Of a stretch of 64,000 nt of DNA, positions 34,735 to 46,534 are shown piece after piece. Position numbers and translations under genes: made by a program. The DNA comes from Flagellimonas yonaguniensis. GTDB lineage: Bacteria; Bacteroidota; Bacteroidia; Flavobacteriales; Flavobacteriaceae. Numbering within the stretch: position 1 is the stretch's first letter; the number at the start of each line of letters is the position of its first letter. The stretch lies in the NCBI RefSeq assembly GCF_029193885.1, contig NZ_JARFVB010000012.1, positions 50,887 through 114,886 on the forward strand, in the 5' to 3' direction. The notes under the pieces were generated by a model. That model had not been told where the DNA came from and did not search any database. It worked only from the letters and a program-made list of their open reading frames with translations.

Positions 34735-36603
34735 ATGAAGACATTTAAACATTTAGCCCGACTGACCTTTTTATTATTATTTATCGGATTCACTTCGTGT
34801 TCCGACGATGACAACGGAACTACGCCTCCAATGGAAGAGGAGAACAACATTGTTGAAGCGGCACAAGCCACCTCTGAATTAAGCACTTTGGTCGCTGCCC
34901 TTCAAAAAGCGGATGAAAGTGCCAACAATGATTTGATTACTGCATTGAGCGGCGATGGTCCCTTTACCGTTTTTGCACCAACCAATGATGCATTTACCGA
35001 TTTACTAGCCCAATTGGACGGTTTTGATTCGCTGGACGATTTCAACTCAGAACAACTACAAGACCTGTTGGCTGTGATTTTAACCTACCATGTAGTAGCT
35101 GATGCTGCCCTATCCACGGATTTAAGTGACGGTATGAGCCTTACTACCTTGCAGGGTTCTTCCTTACAAGTTTCTACTGAAGGTGGCGTGTTTATTCAAG
35201 ATGCAACCGATGTAGCTGCTGAAGTAACTACTGCGGACATCGAAGTCTCCAATGGTGTTGTACATATAATAGACAAAGTATTGCTACCACAAACCATTTT
35301 GGATGAATTGGCAGATATCATTTTAGTTCCTATTACCGATTTGGCCATAGGAAACGAAAATCTACAAAACTTGGTAGCTGCACTTACAGCAGCCAATGGT
35401 GACCTACCAACCGTATTGCGCGGGGACGGACCATTTACAGTTTTGGCCCCGACTGATGAGGCATTTGAAACCTTCCTTGATGGTGCGGCCCTTGAGGATG
35501 TTCCAGTCGATGTATTGACCAATGTATTGCTCAACCACGTTATCAGCGGAAAAGTCACTTCCGAGGATTTGACTGGAATTGGTTCTGGTTATACGAATAC
35601 CATGGCGATCGGAGCTGGAGATCAGAATGTAAGTTTATTCTTTGACACTTCCGATGGTGCAACATTTAACGGTGTATCATCCGTGGTAACACCAGATGTA
35701 AAAGCCATCAACGGTATTGTGCACGTAGTTGATGCCGTAATCGATATACCAAACATTGTGGACCATGCCATAGCCAATCCAGCTCTTTCCTCTTTGGTAG
35801 GAGCACTTACCGCTGGTGGAAACACAGCATTCACGGATTTGCTTTCCAATGAAGAGGAAATGTTTACCGTATTTGCCCCAGGTAACGATGCCTTTGATGC
35901 TTTTGCCAATCCAAATTCCAATGACTTGAACACTATTCTGGCCAATCACGTAGTGGTAGGCGCTGCCGCATTCTCTTCAGATTTGACAAATTCTTACGTG
36001 AATACCGCTGCTGAGTTTGATGTAGACGAAAACTTGAGTCTATATATCAATATCGATGAGGGTGTAACTTTGAATGGTACCAGCAACGTAGCCATGGCAG
36101 ATATTGTGGCAAGCAATGGGGTAATCCATACTGTGGATGCTGTAATTGACTTGCCAACTGTTGTGACCTTTGCCCTAGCCGACCCTAATTTCTCCACTTT
36201 GGTACAAGCCTTAACTGAATTGACGCCAAATACGGATTTTGTGAGCGTATTGTCCGCCCAAGATGGTGCGGGAAGCGATCCATTCACGGTATTCGCACCT
36301 ACCAACACGGCATTTGATGCCTTGGCGAGTATTCCAGATGAAGCAGACTTGGTTCCAATACTACAACACCATGTAGTGGCAGGTGCCAATGTACGTTCAG
36401 GAGACTTGAGCGATGGTACCACTGCAACAACTTTGGAAGGAGATATGATCACCATCAACCTACCCGGTACAGGGGACAACATCGCCGATATTACCGATGG
36501 TGCTGGAAACATGGGCATTGGTATCGATGCTGTGGATGTTCAGGCCATCAATGGTGTAATCCACGTAGTGGATACTGTATTGATTCCTGACACTTCAAAC
36601 TAA
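34735..36603 (+). CDS. four-domain fasciclin (FAS1) lipoprotein
   Basis: Protein of 622 residues. A lipoprotein signal ends Thr-Ser-Cys (Cys22), followed by an acidic linker. Four FAS1 domains follow, each marked by an H1-type motif of the form FTVFAPTNDAF (starting near residues 79, 234, 378 and 516) and an H2-type VVHIIDKVLLP-like ending (AINGVIHVVDTVLIP at the C terminus). FAS1 domains mediate adhesion and protein or glycan binding at the surface. It is highly acidic, as are many marine proteins. It is transcribed alone from an AT-rich region and ends in a strong terminator. Confidence 0.93.
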   Translation: MKTFKHLARLTFLLLFIGFTSCSDDDNGTTPPMEEENNIVEAAQATSELSTLVAALQKADESANNDLITALSGDGPFTVFAPTNDAFTDLLAQLDGFDSLDDFNSEQLQDLLAVILTYHVVADAALSTDLSDGMSLTTLQGSSLQVSTEGGVFIQDATDVAAEVTTADIEVSNGVVHIIDKVLLPQTILDELADIILVPITDLAIGNENLQNLVAALTAANGDLPTVLRGDGPFTVLAPTDEAFETFLDGAALEDVPVDVLTNVLLNHVISGKVTSEDLTGIGSGYTNTMAIGAGDQNVSLFFDTSDGATFNGVSSVVTPDVKAINGIVHVVDAVIDIPNIVDHAIANPALSSLVGALTAGGNTAFTDLLSNEEEMFTVFAPGNDAFDAFANPNSNDLNTILANHVVVGAAAFSSDLTNSYVNTAAEFDVDENLSLYINIDEGVTLNGTSNVAMADIVASNGVIHTVDAVIDLPTVVTFALADPNFSTLVQALTELTPNTDFVSVLSAQDGAGSDPFTVFAPTNTAFDALASIPDEADLVPILQHHVVAGANVRSGDLSDGTTATTLEGDMITINLPGTGDNIADITDGAGNMGIGIDAVDVQAINGVIHVVDTVLIPDTSN

Positions 36604-36628
36604 CTGGTTTTTGAGTAATAGATAGTGC

Positions 36629-36664
36629 AAAAAGCCCCCTCAAATAATTTTGAGGGGGCTTTTT
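36629..36664 (+). terminator. rho-independent terminator after fasciclin gene
   Basis: A 12-bp perfect stem (AGCCCCCTCAAA / TTTGAGGGGGCT), loop TAAT, T tract from 36660. Confidence 0.92.
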
Positions 36665-36813
36665 ATCGAGTGGGGTTTACCGTTCGTCGATGACACATCA
36701 AAATGGAATTATTTACCCACAAAAAGGAGCTGTTTTACAACTTTTAATTTTTTGGATATCGATAATGCCGCATCTTTGGAGTCCCAAATCTTTCCAAACC
36801 AAACCTGTAAATG

Positions 36814-36849
36814 AAAACTCCCCCAAGGCAATCTTGAGGGAGTTTTTTA
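36814..36849. terminator. terminator-like hairpin downstream of yidC
   Basis: A 12-bp stem with one mismatch (AACTCCCCCAAG / CTTGAGGGAGTT, loop GCAAT) with six T on the plus strand and a weaker T run on the minus strand. It lies 30 bases past the yidC stop, so it probably ends yidC transcription, but its T tract suits the plus strand better, where it would end a transcript arising after the fasciclin terminator. Confidence 0.7.
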
Positions 36850-36878
36850 TTTTGACCAAAAAAAGTATTCTATCAGGA

Positions 36879-38747
36879 TTATCTTCTTCCAGACTTCTTT
36901 TGCTCTTCGGCCTGTTCCATCATTTCGCGCATCTTACGCTGGAACTTGTTCTCTTTTTTAGGTTTCTTTTTGTTCTCCTGGATCTGGGCATGGATTTTAT
37001 CCTCGTCCAAAATATAGTTCTTGATGGCCAACATAATAAAGATGGTGATCAAGTTGGAGATGAAATAGTACAAACTCAATCCACTCGCATAGTTGTTGAA
37101 GAAGAACAACATCATGATGGGTGATAGGTACATAATGAATTTCATGTTCGGCATACCCGGTTGCTGTTGCATCTGCATGCTCTGGCCCGTTGTCATCTGC
37201 ATATAGAAAAATATAGCGATGGATGCCAAAATCGGGAACAGCGATACGTGGTCACCATAAAACGGAATGGTAAACGGTAACTCAAAAATGGTATCGTAAG
37301 AGGAAAGGTCCTCTGCCCACAAAAATGATTTTTGGCGCAGCGCAAAAGATGTTGGGAAAAACATGAACAGTCCATAGAAAATGGGCAACTGTAACAATGC
37401 GGGCACACAACCGCTCATTGGGCTTACCCCTGCCTTGTTGTACACCTTCATGGTCTCTTGCTGCTTTTTCATGGCATTGTCCTTGTACTTTTCGCTGATT
37501 TCCGAAATCTCGGGTTTCAACACCTTCATCTTGGCCTGCGACAAATAGGATTTGTACGTCACTGGGGACAAGGCCAATCGCACCATGATCGTCATGATGA
37601 TAATGGCGATACCATACGGCAAGAAGGAACTCAAGAAAGTATAGAAGGGTGTGAATACATAGCGGTTGATCCAACCGAAGATTCCCCAACCGAAAGGAAT
37701 GGATTCCACCAGACCCAAATCCTCATAATTATCCAAGACCTTGACGTCCGTAGGGCCGTAATACCAGTACATATTTTGGGACAACTCCCCTCCTTGGAAC
37801 TCCAATGGAGCCCTTGTAGTGTATTCTTTGGTAAAGCGCAGTTCCTTGCTCTCTTCCTCAACCAAGTTGGTGGAGGTCAAATCCGCGGTCTTAAAATGGT
37901 CCTCCGTGGCCAAAATGGAACTGAAAAAGTGTTGACGGTACGACAGCCACTTCACATCCACTTCGGTTTCCTCATCAAAATCACTGCTCTCAGAGAGCTT
38001 GCTGATGTCGCCATCATCATGATTATAGGTTAGACGGGTATATCTATTTTCATATCGAATACTTTGATCATGTCGGATACCTTTCAGATCCCACTCCAGG
38101 GTAACAGGTTTGCTTGTGTTGAACACGCCACTCAATCCCTGTGAACGCACGGTAAAATCCACCAAATACTCATTCGGTTTCATCTCGTAGCGGTACTCCA
38201 AAAACTGGTTATTTGCCACTTTGGCCTTCATGGAAAGTACATGGTTGTCCCCACTTTGCGTCAGGGATGGTTCAAAATACAGGTCTGCAGTGCTTAGAAT
38301 GCGATTGTCCGAAGTAGTGAAATTCAATGCGAAATTGGCATTGCCATCTTTTACCAAATACACTGGAACAGAGTCATGGGTCACAAAATTCTTCATTTTG
38401 GCCTCAACGATCTGCCCCCCTTTGTTGGCCACCTCCAATTGAAGCACCTCATTTTCCAAGATAGTGGTACCATCTGCCGTTTGTGTAAACCCAAAAGCCC
38501 CAACCGTATTTTTATATTCGGCCACTTGGGTGGAATCCGTAAGGTCGATGGTCTTTGTTTCCTGTACAGGTGCCGTTTTGGCCGTCTCCTCTGCTTTGGC
38601 CTCCTCTGCCTCTATCTGCGCTTGCTCTGCTTTTTGAGCCTCCAACTCTTCTGGCGTAGGCTGATTTTGGTAAAACATAAAGATGAGTATCCCAAAAATC
38701 AGTACAAATCCAATAATGGATTTAAAATCCAGCTTCTTTTCTTCCAT
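36879..38747 (-). CDS. yidC: membrane protein insertase YidC
   Basis: Protein of 622 residues. An N-terminal membrane span (about 8-24, IGFVLIFGILIFMF) is followed by an acidic linker, a large periplasmic beta domain (about 65-345) and the conserved five-span insertase core from about 370, including the substrate groove segment with YGIAIIIMTIMVRLALSPVTY cut by normal variation. A highly basic tail follows (KKKPKKENKFQRKMREMM). It inserts membrane proteins with or without the Sec translocon. The tail is longer and more basic than in Gram-negative model YidC and may contact the ribosome. It is preceded by its own promoter. Confidence 0.95.
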   Translation of the reverse strand: MEEKKLDFKSIIGFVLIFGILIFMFYQNQPTPEELEAQKAEQAQIEAEEAKAEETAKTAPVQETKTIDLTDSTQVAEYKNTVGAFGFTQTADGTTILENEVLQLEVANKGGQIVEAKMKNFVTHDSVPVYLVKDGNANFALNFTTSDNRILSTADLYFEPSLTQSGDNHVLSMKAKVANNQFLEYRYEMKPNEYLVDFTVRSQGLSGVFNTSKPVTLEWDLKGIRHDQSIRYENRYTRLTYNHDDGDISKLSESSDFDEETEVDVKWLSYRQHFFSSILATEDHFKTADLTSTNLVEEESKELRFTKEYTTRAPLEFQGGELSQNMYWYYGPTDVKVLDNYEDLGLVESIPFGWGIFGWINRYVFTPFYTFLSSFLPYGIAIIIMTIMVRLALSPVTYKSYLSQAKMKVLKPEISEISEKYKDNAMKKQQETMKVYNKAGVSPMSGCVPALLQLPIFYGLFMFFPTSFALRQKSFLWAEDLSSYDTIFELPFTIPFYGDHVSLFPILASIAIFFYMQMTTGQSMQMQQQPGMPNMKFIMYLSPIMMLFFFNNYASGLSLYYFISNLITIFIMLAIKNYILDEDKIHAQIQENKKKPKKENKFQRKMREMMEQAEEQKKSGRR

Positions 38748-38789
38748 GAATCGTATTTAGTAGAAATATTTTAACAGTATTTCAGGCTG

Positions 38790-38822
38790 CAAATATATGC
38801 CCAAATGCCCATTTTATGCCAA
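38790..38822 (-). promoter_or_regulatory. Bacteroidota-type promoter of yidC
   Basis: On the coding strand, TTG (plus 38820-38822), 22 bases, then TATATTTG (plus 38790-38797). The expected transcript start is about 36 bases before the yidC ATG. Confidence 0.65.
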
Positions 38823-38834
38823 ACTGGCATTGTT

Positions 38835-40740
<1,906 letters not shown>

Positions 40741-40783
40741 ATCCAACTCGAAAATACTATCTTTCCGAGAACAAATCCACAAA

Positions 40784-41647
40784 ATGAAACGTAGAAATTT
40801 TATAGCCACCGCCGCTGCTGGTTCGGCAGGACTGGCTTCAGCCTCCGCCATGACCTCAACTTCAGGGCAAACCAAAGAATTCAAACTCAAGAACAACATC
40901 AACCATAGTGTATGCGAATGGTGCTTTAGCGATATTCCTCTGGAAGATTTTTTAAAGACCCTCAACCAACTCGGTGTCAAGGCCATTGATTTGGTAGGCC
41001 CGGACAGATGGCCCATATTGAAGAAGTACGATATCCACTGCTCCATGTGCAACGGTGCTGAAATTGGTCTGGACAAGGGATGGAACAATCCCAAATATCA
41101 TGAACAGCTCATCAAAAACTACACGGAAATGATTCCGAAGGTGGCCAAAGCAGGTTATACCAACCTTATCTGCTTTAGTGGCAATCGCGATGGCATGAAC
41201 GATTATGTGGGATTGCAAAACTGTGTTGACGGACTTTCACAGATCATGCCCTTGGCCGAGGAACATGGCGTTGTGATTCAGATGGAGCTCTTCAACCAAG
41301 TGAACCATCCGGATTATATGTGTGATAACTCCATTTGGGGCGTGGAACTCTGCAAACATTTGGGCAGCGATAATTTTAAATTGTTGTTCGATATCTACCA
41401 CATGCAAATCCAAGAAGGCGATATTATCCGAAGTATACAGAACTACCACCCTTATTTTGGGCACTACCATACAGCAGGCGTTCCCGGCAGACATGAGATT
41501 GATGAAACTCAGGAATTATATTACCCCGCTATCATCAAGGCTATCCATGCCACTGGGTTCAAAGGATACGTAGCCCAAGAATTTATAGTGACCTGGGAGG
41601 ATAAAATTGAGGCGTTGAAAGATGGGTTTATGCGGTGCGATATTTAA
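40784..41647 (+). CDS. TIM-barrel sugar isomerase / hydroxypyruvate isomerase-like, Tat-exported
   Basis: Protein of 287 residues. The N terminus KRRNFIATAAAGSAG carries a twin-arginine signal, so the enzyme is exported folded. The rest is an AP-endonuclease-2-type TIM barrel (family of hydroxypyruvate isomerase and xylose isomerase-like enzymes) with metal-ligand candidates in IQMELFNQ (Glu), FDIYHMQI (Asp, His) and FGHYHTAGVPGRHE (His). It may convert hydroxypyruvate to tartronate semialdehyde or act on a related sugar in the periplasm. It is transcribed alone and ends before a terminator. Confidence 0.85.
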   Translation: MKRRNFIATAAAGSAGLASASAMTSTSGQTKEFKLKNNINHSVCEWCFSDIPLEDFLKTLNQLGVKAIDLVGPDRWPILKKYDIHCSMCNGAEIGLDKGWNNPKYHEQLIKNYTEMIPKVAKAGYTNLICFSGNRDGMNDYVGLQNCVDGLSQIMPLAEEHGVVIQMELFNQVNHPDYMCDNSIWGVELCKHLGSDNFKLLFDIYHMQIQEGDIIRSIQNYHPYFGHYHTAGVPGRHEIDETQELYYPAIIKAIHATGFKGYVAQEFIVTWEDKIEALKDGFMRCDI

Positions 41648-41680
41648 CCCAAGAACTTTTAAACTTAAACGTATTGAGAC

Positions 41681-41702
41681 GAGGGGCTTGCCCCCTCTTT
41701 TC
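41681..41702 (+). terminator. rho-independent terminator after TIM-barrel gene
   Basis: GAGGGG - CTTGC - CCCCTC stem followed by TTTT (from 41698). It separates the gene from the convergent DUF922 gene. Confidence 0.75.
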
Positions 41703-41707
41703 ATAGT

Positions 41708-42247
41708 TCATCGCTCTGCACCATCCTTAAGAGCTTCAGCAATCTTCAAATTCCACTCCAATTGCTTTTCACGGTTTCGGGAAAAGTTGGTCTCCCAGTC
41801 GTACCGTTCCTGATACTGCTGTAGCTCCTTTAAAATATCGCTATAAATCTTCCTTACCTCAGCTTTTACATCATCGGAAAAGGAGGTTCTACGCAATTTT
41901 TCGCGCATTTTACGGGCAAACAACTCGGTAATATCAAAATGAAGCTGCTCGTGTGCCAAGGTATTTTCGTTGCACAATTCGGGCTTGTACCATGATTCAT
42001 TGGGATAGAAATAGGCATTCACTTCAAAATCCAAATGGACCTCGTGGTGCAATAAATTCGCTGTGTAGGTATAACTGATACCACTTGCGGTGGTTGCTGC
42101 GGATGGTTCCCCTGTGGGTACCCTACCTTTAAAATCGGCCCATGTGAGCCTAAAGTCTTTATCCCAAAGAACTCCTTCCTCGATTTCCTGTGCAAATCCA
42201 AAAAAACCGAGCAGAAAAATACATCCTATGGAAATTATTTTATCCAA
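41708..42247 (-). CDS. DUF922 exported metalloprotease-like protein
   Basis: Protein of 179 residues with a signal peptide (about 4-19, GCIFLLGFFGFAQ) and the motif AHEQLHFDITE (about 98-108), which contains HExxH (His99, Glu100, His103). This is the hallmark of DUF922, proposed secreted zinc proteases of unknown substrate. The start codon is TTG; no ATG lies in frame before the signal peptide. The start overlaps the osmC-like gene by 13 bases, so it is the last gene of a coupled operon guaA - LysM protein - OsmC - DUF922. Confidence 0.78.
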   Translation of the reverse strand: MDKIISIGCIFLLGFFGFAQEIEEGVLWDKDFRLTWADFKGRVPTGEPSAATTASGISYTYTANLLHHEVHLDFEVNAYFYPNESWYKPELCNENTLAHEQLHFDITELFARKMREKLRRTSFSDDVKAEVRKIYSDILKELQQYQERYDWETNFSRNREKQLEWNLKIAEALKDGAER

Positions 42248-42639
42248 TTAAAATCGATTACTCTTTCAATATCGGGGTGCAAACTATAGTTTACCGGACA
42301 TGTATTGGCGGTATGCTCCAAAATCTTCCTGTGTTTTTCCGACACCGATGCGGGCAACTCCAATTTTACCTCAATTTTGGAGATCCTTCTTGGATTTGCC
42401 TCCATGTGTTTTGTCACTTCAGCAGTGGCACCTACCAAATCCACACCCAAGTCACGGGCCTTGATACCCATCATGGTCATCATGCAATTGGCCAATCCGG
42501 TTGCCACGGTATCTGTTGGGGAAAAGGCTTCGCCTTTCCCGTTGTTGTCCACTGGTGCATCGGTAATGTACTCGCTTCCAGAACGCAGGTGTACACAAGT
42601 AGTGCGAAGGTTTCCGTTATAGGTTACTTTTGATGTCAT
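42235..42639 (-). CDS. OsmC family protein
   Basis: Protein of 134 residues. It has the OsmC-fold pattern, with the redox Cys52 in TGLANCMMTMMG and Cys114 in NTCPVNYSL, the two cysteines used for peroxide reduction in OsmC/Ohr enzymes. It probably detoxifies organic hydroperoxides in the cytoplasm using a thiol reductant. Its start overlaps the 3' end of the LysM gene by 23 bases, and its end overlaps DUF922 by 13. Confidence 0.92.
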   Translation of the reverse strand: MTSKVTYNGNLRTTCVHLRSGSEYITDAPVDNNGKGEAFSPTDTVATGLANCMMTMMGIKARDLGVDLVGATAEVTKHMEANPRRISKIEVKLELPASVSEKHRKILEHTANTCPVNYSLHPDIERVIDFNWIK

Positions 42640-44797
42640 TCTTTTTTGGCTCTACTTCTTTTATTGTAAGGTCCTCATACTCCATAATGTAGCAAGCACG
42701 ATTGAAATAACCTGAGGTCCAATCATTGAAATAATCAAACCCATTGCCTGCATATTCCGTTAAACCAATGTATTTGGAGGTTTCGAAAAGATTGTTCTTG
42801 TATGCCAACTTCAGCAGTACATCCATGGTCACGTCAAATCCTCGGACAGCATATCTATCGGGAATCAGGCCATTGTATTTTTTACCATATGCATTGATAA
42901 AATCCGCATTCCCGGATTCCCTATAAAATGATGAAAAGGTAAACTTAAGGTTGGACAAATGGGTCTTTGACACTGCCTCATTTTCAAAAGCAGCATTATA
43001 ACTTGTTGTAAACATACGCACTTTGACCTCTGGCACTTCCTCATCACTTATTATAGCGGTATTGGCCGAGTTCAAAATAGAGGTAACACTGGCCACCATA
43101 TTGGGCTGTTCGGTTTCCAAGAACACCCAGTTTTCCTTTTCCTCTGAAAGTTGAATCAAGAATTCATCCAAATGCAAGGATTTATTATCGATTACCTTCG
43201 CTATTTGGGCGGAAGGAAATTTACTCAAAATGGAATCGTGTGCCACTTGATGCGTTGAATCCGCAATGATGATGATATTTTCATTTGTATGGATTTTCTC
43301 CATGTAGGACAGCATTTTATCCCGAAGCACCACGTCCCTGGGCACTGAGAAGAACACATTGCTATGGCTCAATTCACTATCGGAAGAAATCGGGGCAATC
43401 ACGGGAATGTTTTTCGCCGAGGCCTGAACAGCCACCTCATCCAAAGGTCCTGGAGCCAATGGGCCAATGATGGCATCGACACCCGCCAAGTTTTCCCTGA
43501 ACAAAATTTCCTTTACCTTGGCTTGGTCCAGTTGGGTATCAAAGGTTTTCACATCCACCGACACCCCTGATTTTTTGATTGAATCCAAAGCCACCATGGC
43601 TCCCGTGTAAAAACCAAGACTCAAGGCAAGGTCCCTACGATTTTTGATAAGCTCTTCGGCCTTCTCGGTATCGTTCACATTGACCTTGTCCAATCGGAAG
43701 GGAAGCATAAACACCAACTTTGGTCTATTTTCCACATTGATGCTGTCCACCAAATTGATTTTGTCCAATACCAAAGCATTTTTCACTTCAAGCTCCTCCG
43801 CTTTCTCTTTGGGCAGTTTCAACACCATTCCGGCCTTGAGTCCATTTTCAAGGGCTGGGTTCAAACGGAACAGTTCATCCCGCGTGATTTTAAGGTTCTG
43901 GGTAATTCTGAATATGTTTTGTTTGGGCTTCACTTCATAAAAAATGAAGTTCTCCGTGTTGACCTCTCCTACATCATCCTTCTTTTTGGGAAGCCGAACT
44001 ACCATTCCCTCCTTGAGACCTCCTTCTTCCATGATCTCTGGGTTCAATCGAACAATGGAATCCGTGGGAATACCATACTCCCTTCCCAAACTGTACAGGG
44101 TCATTTTTGGGGGTACGGTGTAAGAAGTAAAGATTTCTGTTTTCTGCTCTTTAAGGCTATCCCCTTTGGGTCTTGGCAATTTCAATTCCTCTCCAGCGGC
44201 CAAATAATTGGTGGTCTTGTCCAATTCCGGGTTCAACACCAACAGACTGTCCACACTTATGCCATATTTGTGGGCAATGCTCCATCTGGTTTCTTTGGGC
44301 TGAACGATATAGGTTTCAAAATCCAGCTCTTTTTCTTCATCCTCATCCACTTCCGGGAACACGGGAATCTGAAGTACCATTTTACGTTCGAGGGCTTCGG
44401 AATACAACCTCGTATTGTATCGTTTTAACTGATCTTCGGTAATGTTGTATTTCTGGGTAAGACCAAAAACGGTTTCCTTTCTTTTTACCCTATGCCGAAT
44501 AAACCGAATCGGTTTTATTTCTTCCTCTTGTTCTTCTTGCTTGGTCTCTGTTTTGTTTTCAACAGGTTGTCCGTTCAAGGGAATGATAAGAATAGTGTTT
44601 TCCTTGACATCGGAAGCACTTTTAATTTCCTTGTTGGCCTGTAATATGCTGTAGGGTGTTACCCGATATTGTTGGGATATACTTTTCAGCGTTTCCCCTT
44701 CCTTTACAGCATGTGTTGCGTAGTTCTGTGCGGAAACTGGCACCATGGCCAACAAAAAGACCATGGCAAACACCAGTTGTAAAATATGTTTTTTCAT
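42617..44797 (-). CDS. LysM (five repeats) plus periplasmic-binding-type domain, cell-wall protein
   Basis: Protein of 726 residues. A signal peptide (1-23, ending VSAQ) is followed by five LysM repeats (about 27-74, 99-146, 161-208, 225-271 and 285-330), which bind peptidoglycan. A type-1 periplasmic-binding fold (about 357-690) follows; it resembles the amino-acid-binding or LppC/LpoA type. The combination suggests a peptidoglycan-linked sensor or an activator of a wall synthase, as LpoA is in E. coli; this is inference. I start at the ATG overlapping the guaA stop (ATGA); an ATG two codons earlier is possible. Its 3' end overlaps osmC by 23 bases. Confidence 0.85.
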   Translation of the reverse strand: MKKHILQLVFAMVFLLAMVPVSAQNYATHAVKEGETLKSISQQYRVTPYSILQANKEIKSASDVKENTILIIPLNGQPVENKTETKQEEQEEEIKPIRFIRHRVKRKETVFGLTQKYNITEDQLKRYNTRLYSEALERKMVLQIPVFPEVDEDEEKELDFETYIVQPKETRWSIAHKYGISVDSLLVLNPELDKTTNYLAAGEELKLPRPKGDSLKEQKTEIFTSYTVPPKMTLYSLGREYGIPTDSIVRLNPEIMEEGGLKEGMVVRLPKKKDDVGEVNTENFIFYEVKPKQNIFRITQNLKITRDELFRLNPALENGLKAGMVLKLPKEKAEELEVKNALVLDKINLVDSINVENRPKLVFMLPFRLDKVNVNDTEKAEELIKNRRDLALSLGFYTGAMVALDSIKKSGVSVDVKTFDTQLDQAKVKEILFRENLAGVDAIIGPLAPGPLDEVAVQASAKNIPVIAPISSDSELSHSNVFFSVPRDVVLRDKMLSYMEKIHTNENIIIIADSTHQVAHDSILSKFPSAQIAKVIDNKSLHLDEFLIQLSEEKENWVFLETEQPNMVASVTSILNSANTAIISDEEVPEVKVRMFTTSYNAAFENEAVSKTHLSNLKFTFSSFYRESGNADFINAYGKKYNGLIPDRYAVRGFDVTMDVLLKLAYKNNLFETSKYIGLTEYAGNGFDYFNDWTSGYFNRACYIMEYEDLTIKEVEPKKNDIKSNL

Positions 44798-46326
44798 TCC
44801 CATTCTATAGTTGCCGGTGGTTTTGAGCTTATGTCGTACACCACTCTATTAACGCCTTTAACCTTGTTTATTATATCATTAGAGGTTTTTTGCAGGAATT
44901 CATACGGTAGATTTACCCAATCGGCGGTCATGCCATCTGTACTTTCCACCGCTCTGAGTGCCACACATTTTTCGTAAGTGCGTTCATCTCCCATAACCCC
45001 TACACTATCTACGGGCAAAAGCATGGCTCCGGCCTGCCAAACCTTGTCATAAAGTCCCCATTTTTTCAATCCATCAATAAAAATGGCATCCACTTCTTGC
45101 AAAATGGCCACCTTTTCTGCTGTTATATCCCCCAAGATACGGATTCCGAGACCAGGCCCTGGGAATGGGTGTCTGCCCAAAATTTCGGCTGACATATCCA
45201 TACTTGCGCCCACTCTCCTTACCTCGTCCTTGAACAACATTTTCAAGGGCTCCACTACTTTCAATTTCATGTAGTCGGGCAACCCCCCTACGTTGTGGTG
45301 GCTTTTTATTACGGCTGATGGTCCACCACTAGCCGAGACCGATTCAATCCTATCTGGATAAATGGTCCCCTGTGCCAACCATTTTGCATTTTCCACTTTG
45401 TGGGACTCATCATCAAAAACCTCGATAAAGACCCTTCCGATGATCTTTCTTTTTCCTTCAGGGTCGGATTCCCCTTTCAAGGCATCCAAAAAGCGTGCCG
45501 AAGCATCAACCCCCTTTACGTTCAACCCCATGTGTTTGTACTGATCAAGGACACTTTCGAATTCATTTTTACGGAGGAGTCCATTGTTGACGAAGATACA
45601 ATACAAATGGTCTCCAATGGCCTTGTTCAACAACATGGCTGCTACACTGGAGTCCACTCCACCGGACAGCCCCAATATCACTTTTTCATCTCCAATTTCC
45701 TCTCTTAGCTCTTCAACCGTGGTTTCCACGAAGGCATCCGGGGTCCAATCCTGTTGCAACCCTGCAATGTTCACCAAAAAGTTTTCCAACAGTTTTTTCC
45801 CATCAGTGGTATGGTACACTTCGGGATGGAATTGGATTCCGTAGGTGGTCTCGCCTTCAATCCTGTAGGCTGCATTTTCCACGTCGTGGGTGCTGGCCAA
45901 ACGAACAGCCCCCTCGGGAAGCTCTTTAATGGTGTCGCTATGACTCATCCAAACTTGGCTGCCCTCCCCAATTCCGGTCAAGAAATCTTCATCTTGTTTC
46001 ACATAGGACAGATTAGCCCTTCCATATTCCCGGGTTGCAGATGGCGCTACGTTCCCCCCATGAAAATGGGACAAATATTGTGCTCCATAACAAATGCCCA
46101 ACAAGGGTTTCTTTCCTTTGATCTCCGATAAATCGGGATGAGGGGCCTGCTCCGCGCGCACCGAAGATGGTGAACCAGAAAGAATGACCGCCTTGTAATC
46201 CGATAAATCTTCGGGCAGTTTATTGTATGGTTTGATTTCTGAGTAAATGTTGAGTTCCCTAACGCGTCTTGCGATCAGCTGTGTGTACTGGGAACCAAAG
46301 TCTAGGATGAGTACGTTGTTCTGCAT
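44794..46326 (-). CDS. guaA: GMP synthase (glutamine-hydrolysing)
   Basis: Protein of 510 residues that turns XMP into GMP. The N-terminal glutaminase (about 1-200) starts [20 protein letters not shown] and carries the nucleophile Cys in LLGICYGAQ and the catalytic His-Pro-Glu in QFHPEVYHT. The ATP pyrophosphatase has the PP-loop [11 protein letters not shown], and the dimerisation domain ends in PPATIEWE, the usual C terminus. The ATG at 46326 (MQNNVLIL) is preferred over one five codons upstream. The stop overlaps the LysM gene start (ATGA), so it heads a four-gene overlapping operon. Confidence 0.98.
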   Translation of the reverse strand: MQNNVLILDFGSQYTQLIARRVRELNIYSEIKPYNKLPEDLSDYKAVILSGSPSSVRAEQAPHPDLSEIKGKKPLLGICYGAQYLSHFHGGNVAPSATREYGRANLSYVKQDEDFLTGIGEGSQVWMSHSDTIKELPEGAVRLASTHDVENAAYRIEGETTYGIQFHPEVYHTTDGKKLLENFLVNIAGLQQDWTPDAFVETTVEELREEIGDEKVILGLSGGVDSSVAAMLLNKAIGDHLYCIFVNNGLLRKNEFESVLDQYKHMGLNVKGVDASARFLDALKGESDPEGKRKIIGRVFIEVFDDESHKVENAKWLAQGTIYPDRIESVSASGGPSAVIKSHHNVGGLPDYMKLKVVEPLKMLFKDEVRRVGASMDMSAEILGRHPFPGPGLGIRILGDITAEKVAILQEVDAIFIDGLKKWGLYDKVWQAGAMLLPVDSVGVMGDERTYEKCVALRAVESTDGMTADWVNLPYEFLQKTSNDIINKVKGVNRVVYDISSKPPATIEWE

Positions 46327-46329
46327 GGG

Positions 46330-46362
46330 CAAAAATAGCAATTTGCTTTAGTTGCAAAAGTA
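46330..46362 (-). promoter_or_regulatory. tandem promoter motifs of guaA
   Basis: Two TAnnTTTG elements on the coding strand: TACTTTTG (plus 46355-46362), preceded by a TTG 21 bases upstream, and TATTTTTG (plus 46330-46337), only 3 bases before the ATG and itself 17 bases after a TTG. The second would give a leaderless mRNA. Confidence 0.6.
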
Positions 46363-46534
46363 TCTTTTAAAGGTTATTTACCACAAGTTTTTCCGGAAAG
46401 GAATTCCAACGGGTTATCAACAGGTTCATCTTTCCCATATTGCTTTACACTTTATTTTGAAAACGAGACACCCTTATATAATTTTTTTCTTAATAGATTT
46501 CATTATTTCTTTGCCTTTTAAAACAGCATTGACC

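Noticed and set aside
37458..38033. A 191-codon open frame antisense to yidC
   Set aside because: The opposite strand encodes a complete YidC, and the antisense protein is low-complexity with no family features.
40741..41094. N-terminal extension of the DUF3820 gene
   Set aside because: The frame stays open 118 codons upstream but runs antisense to the Tat signal and first part of the TIM-barrel gene; the DUF3820 domain starts at 40740.
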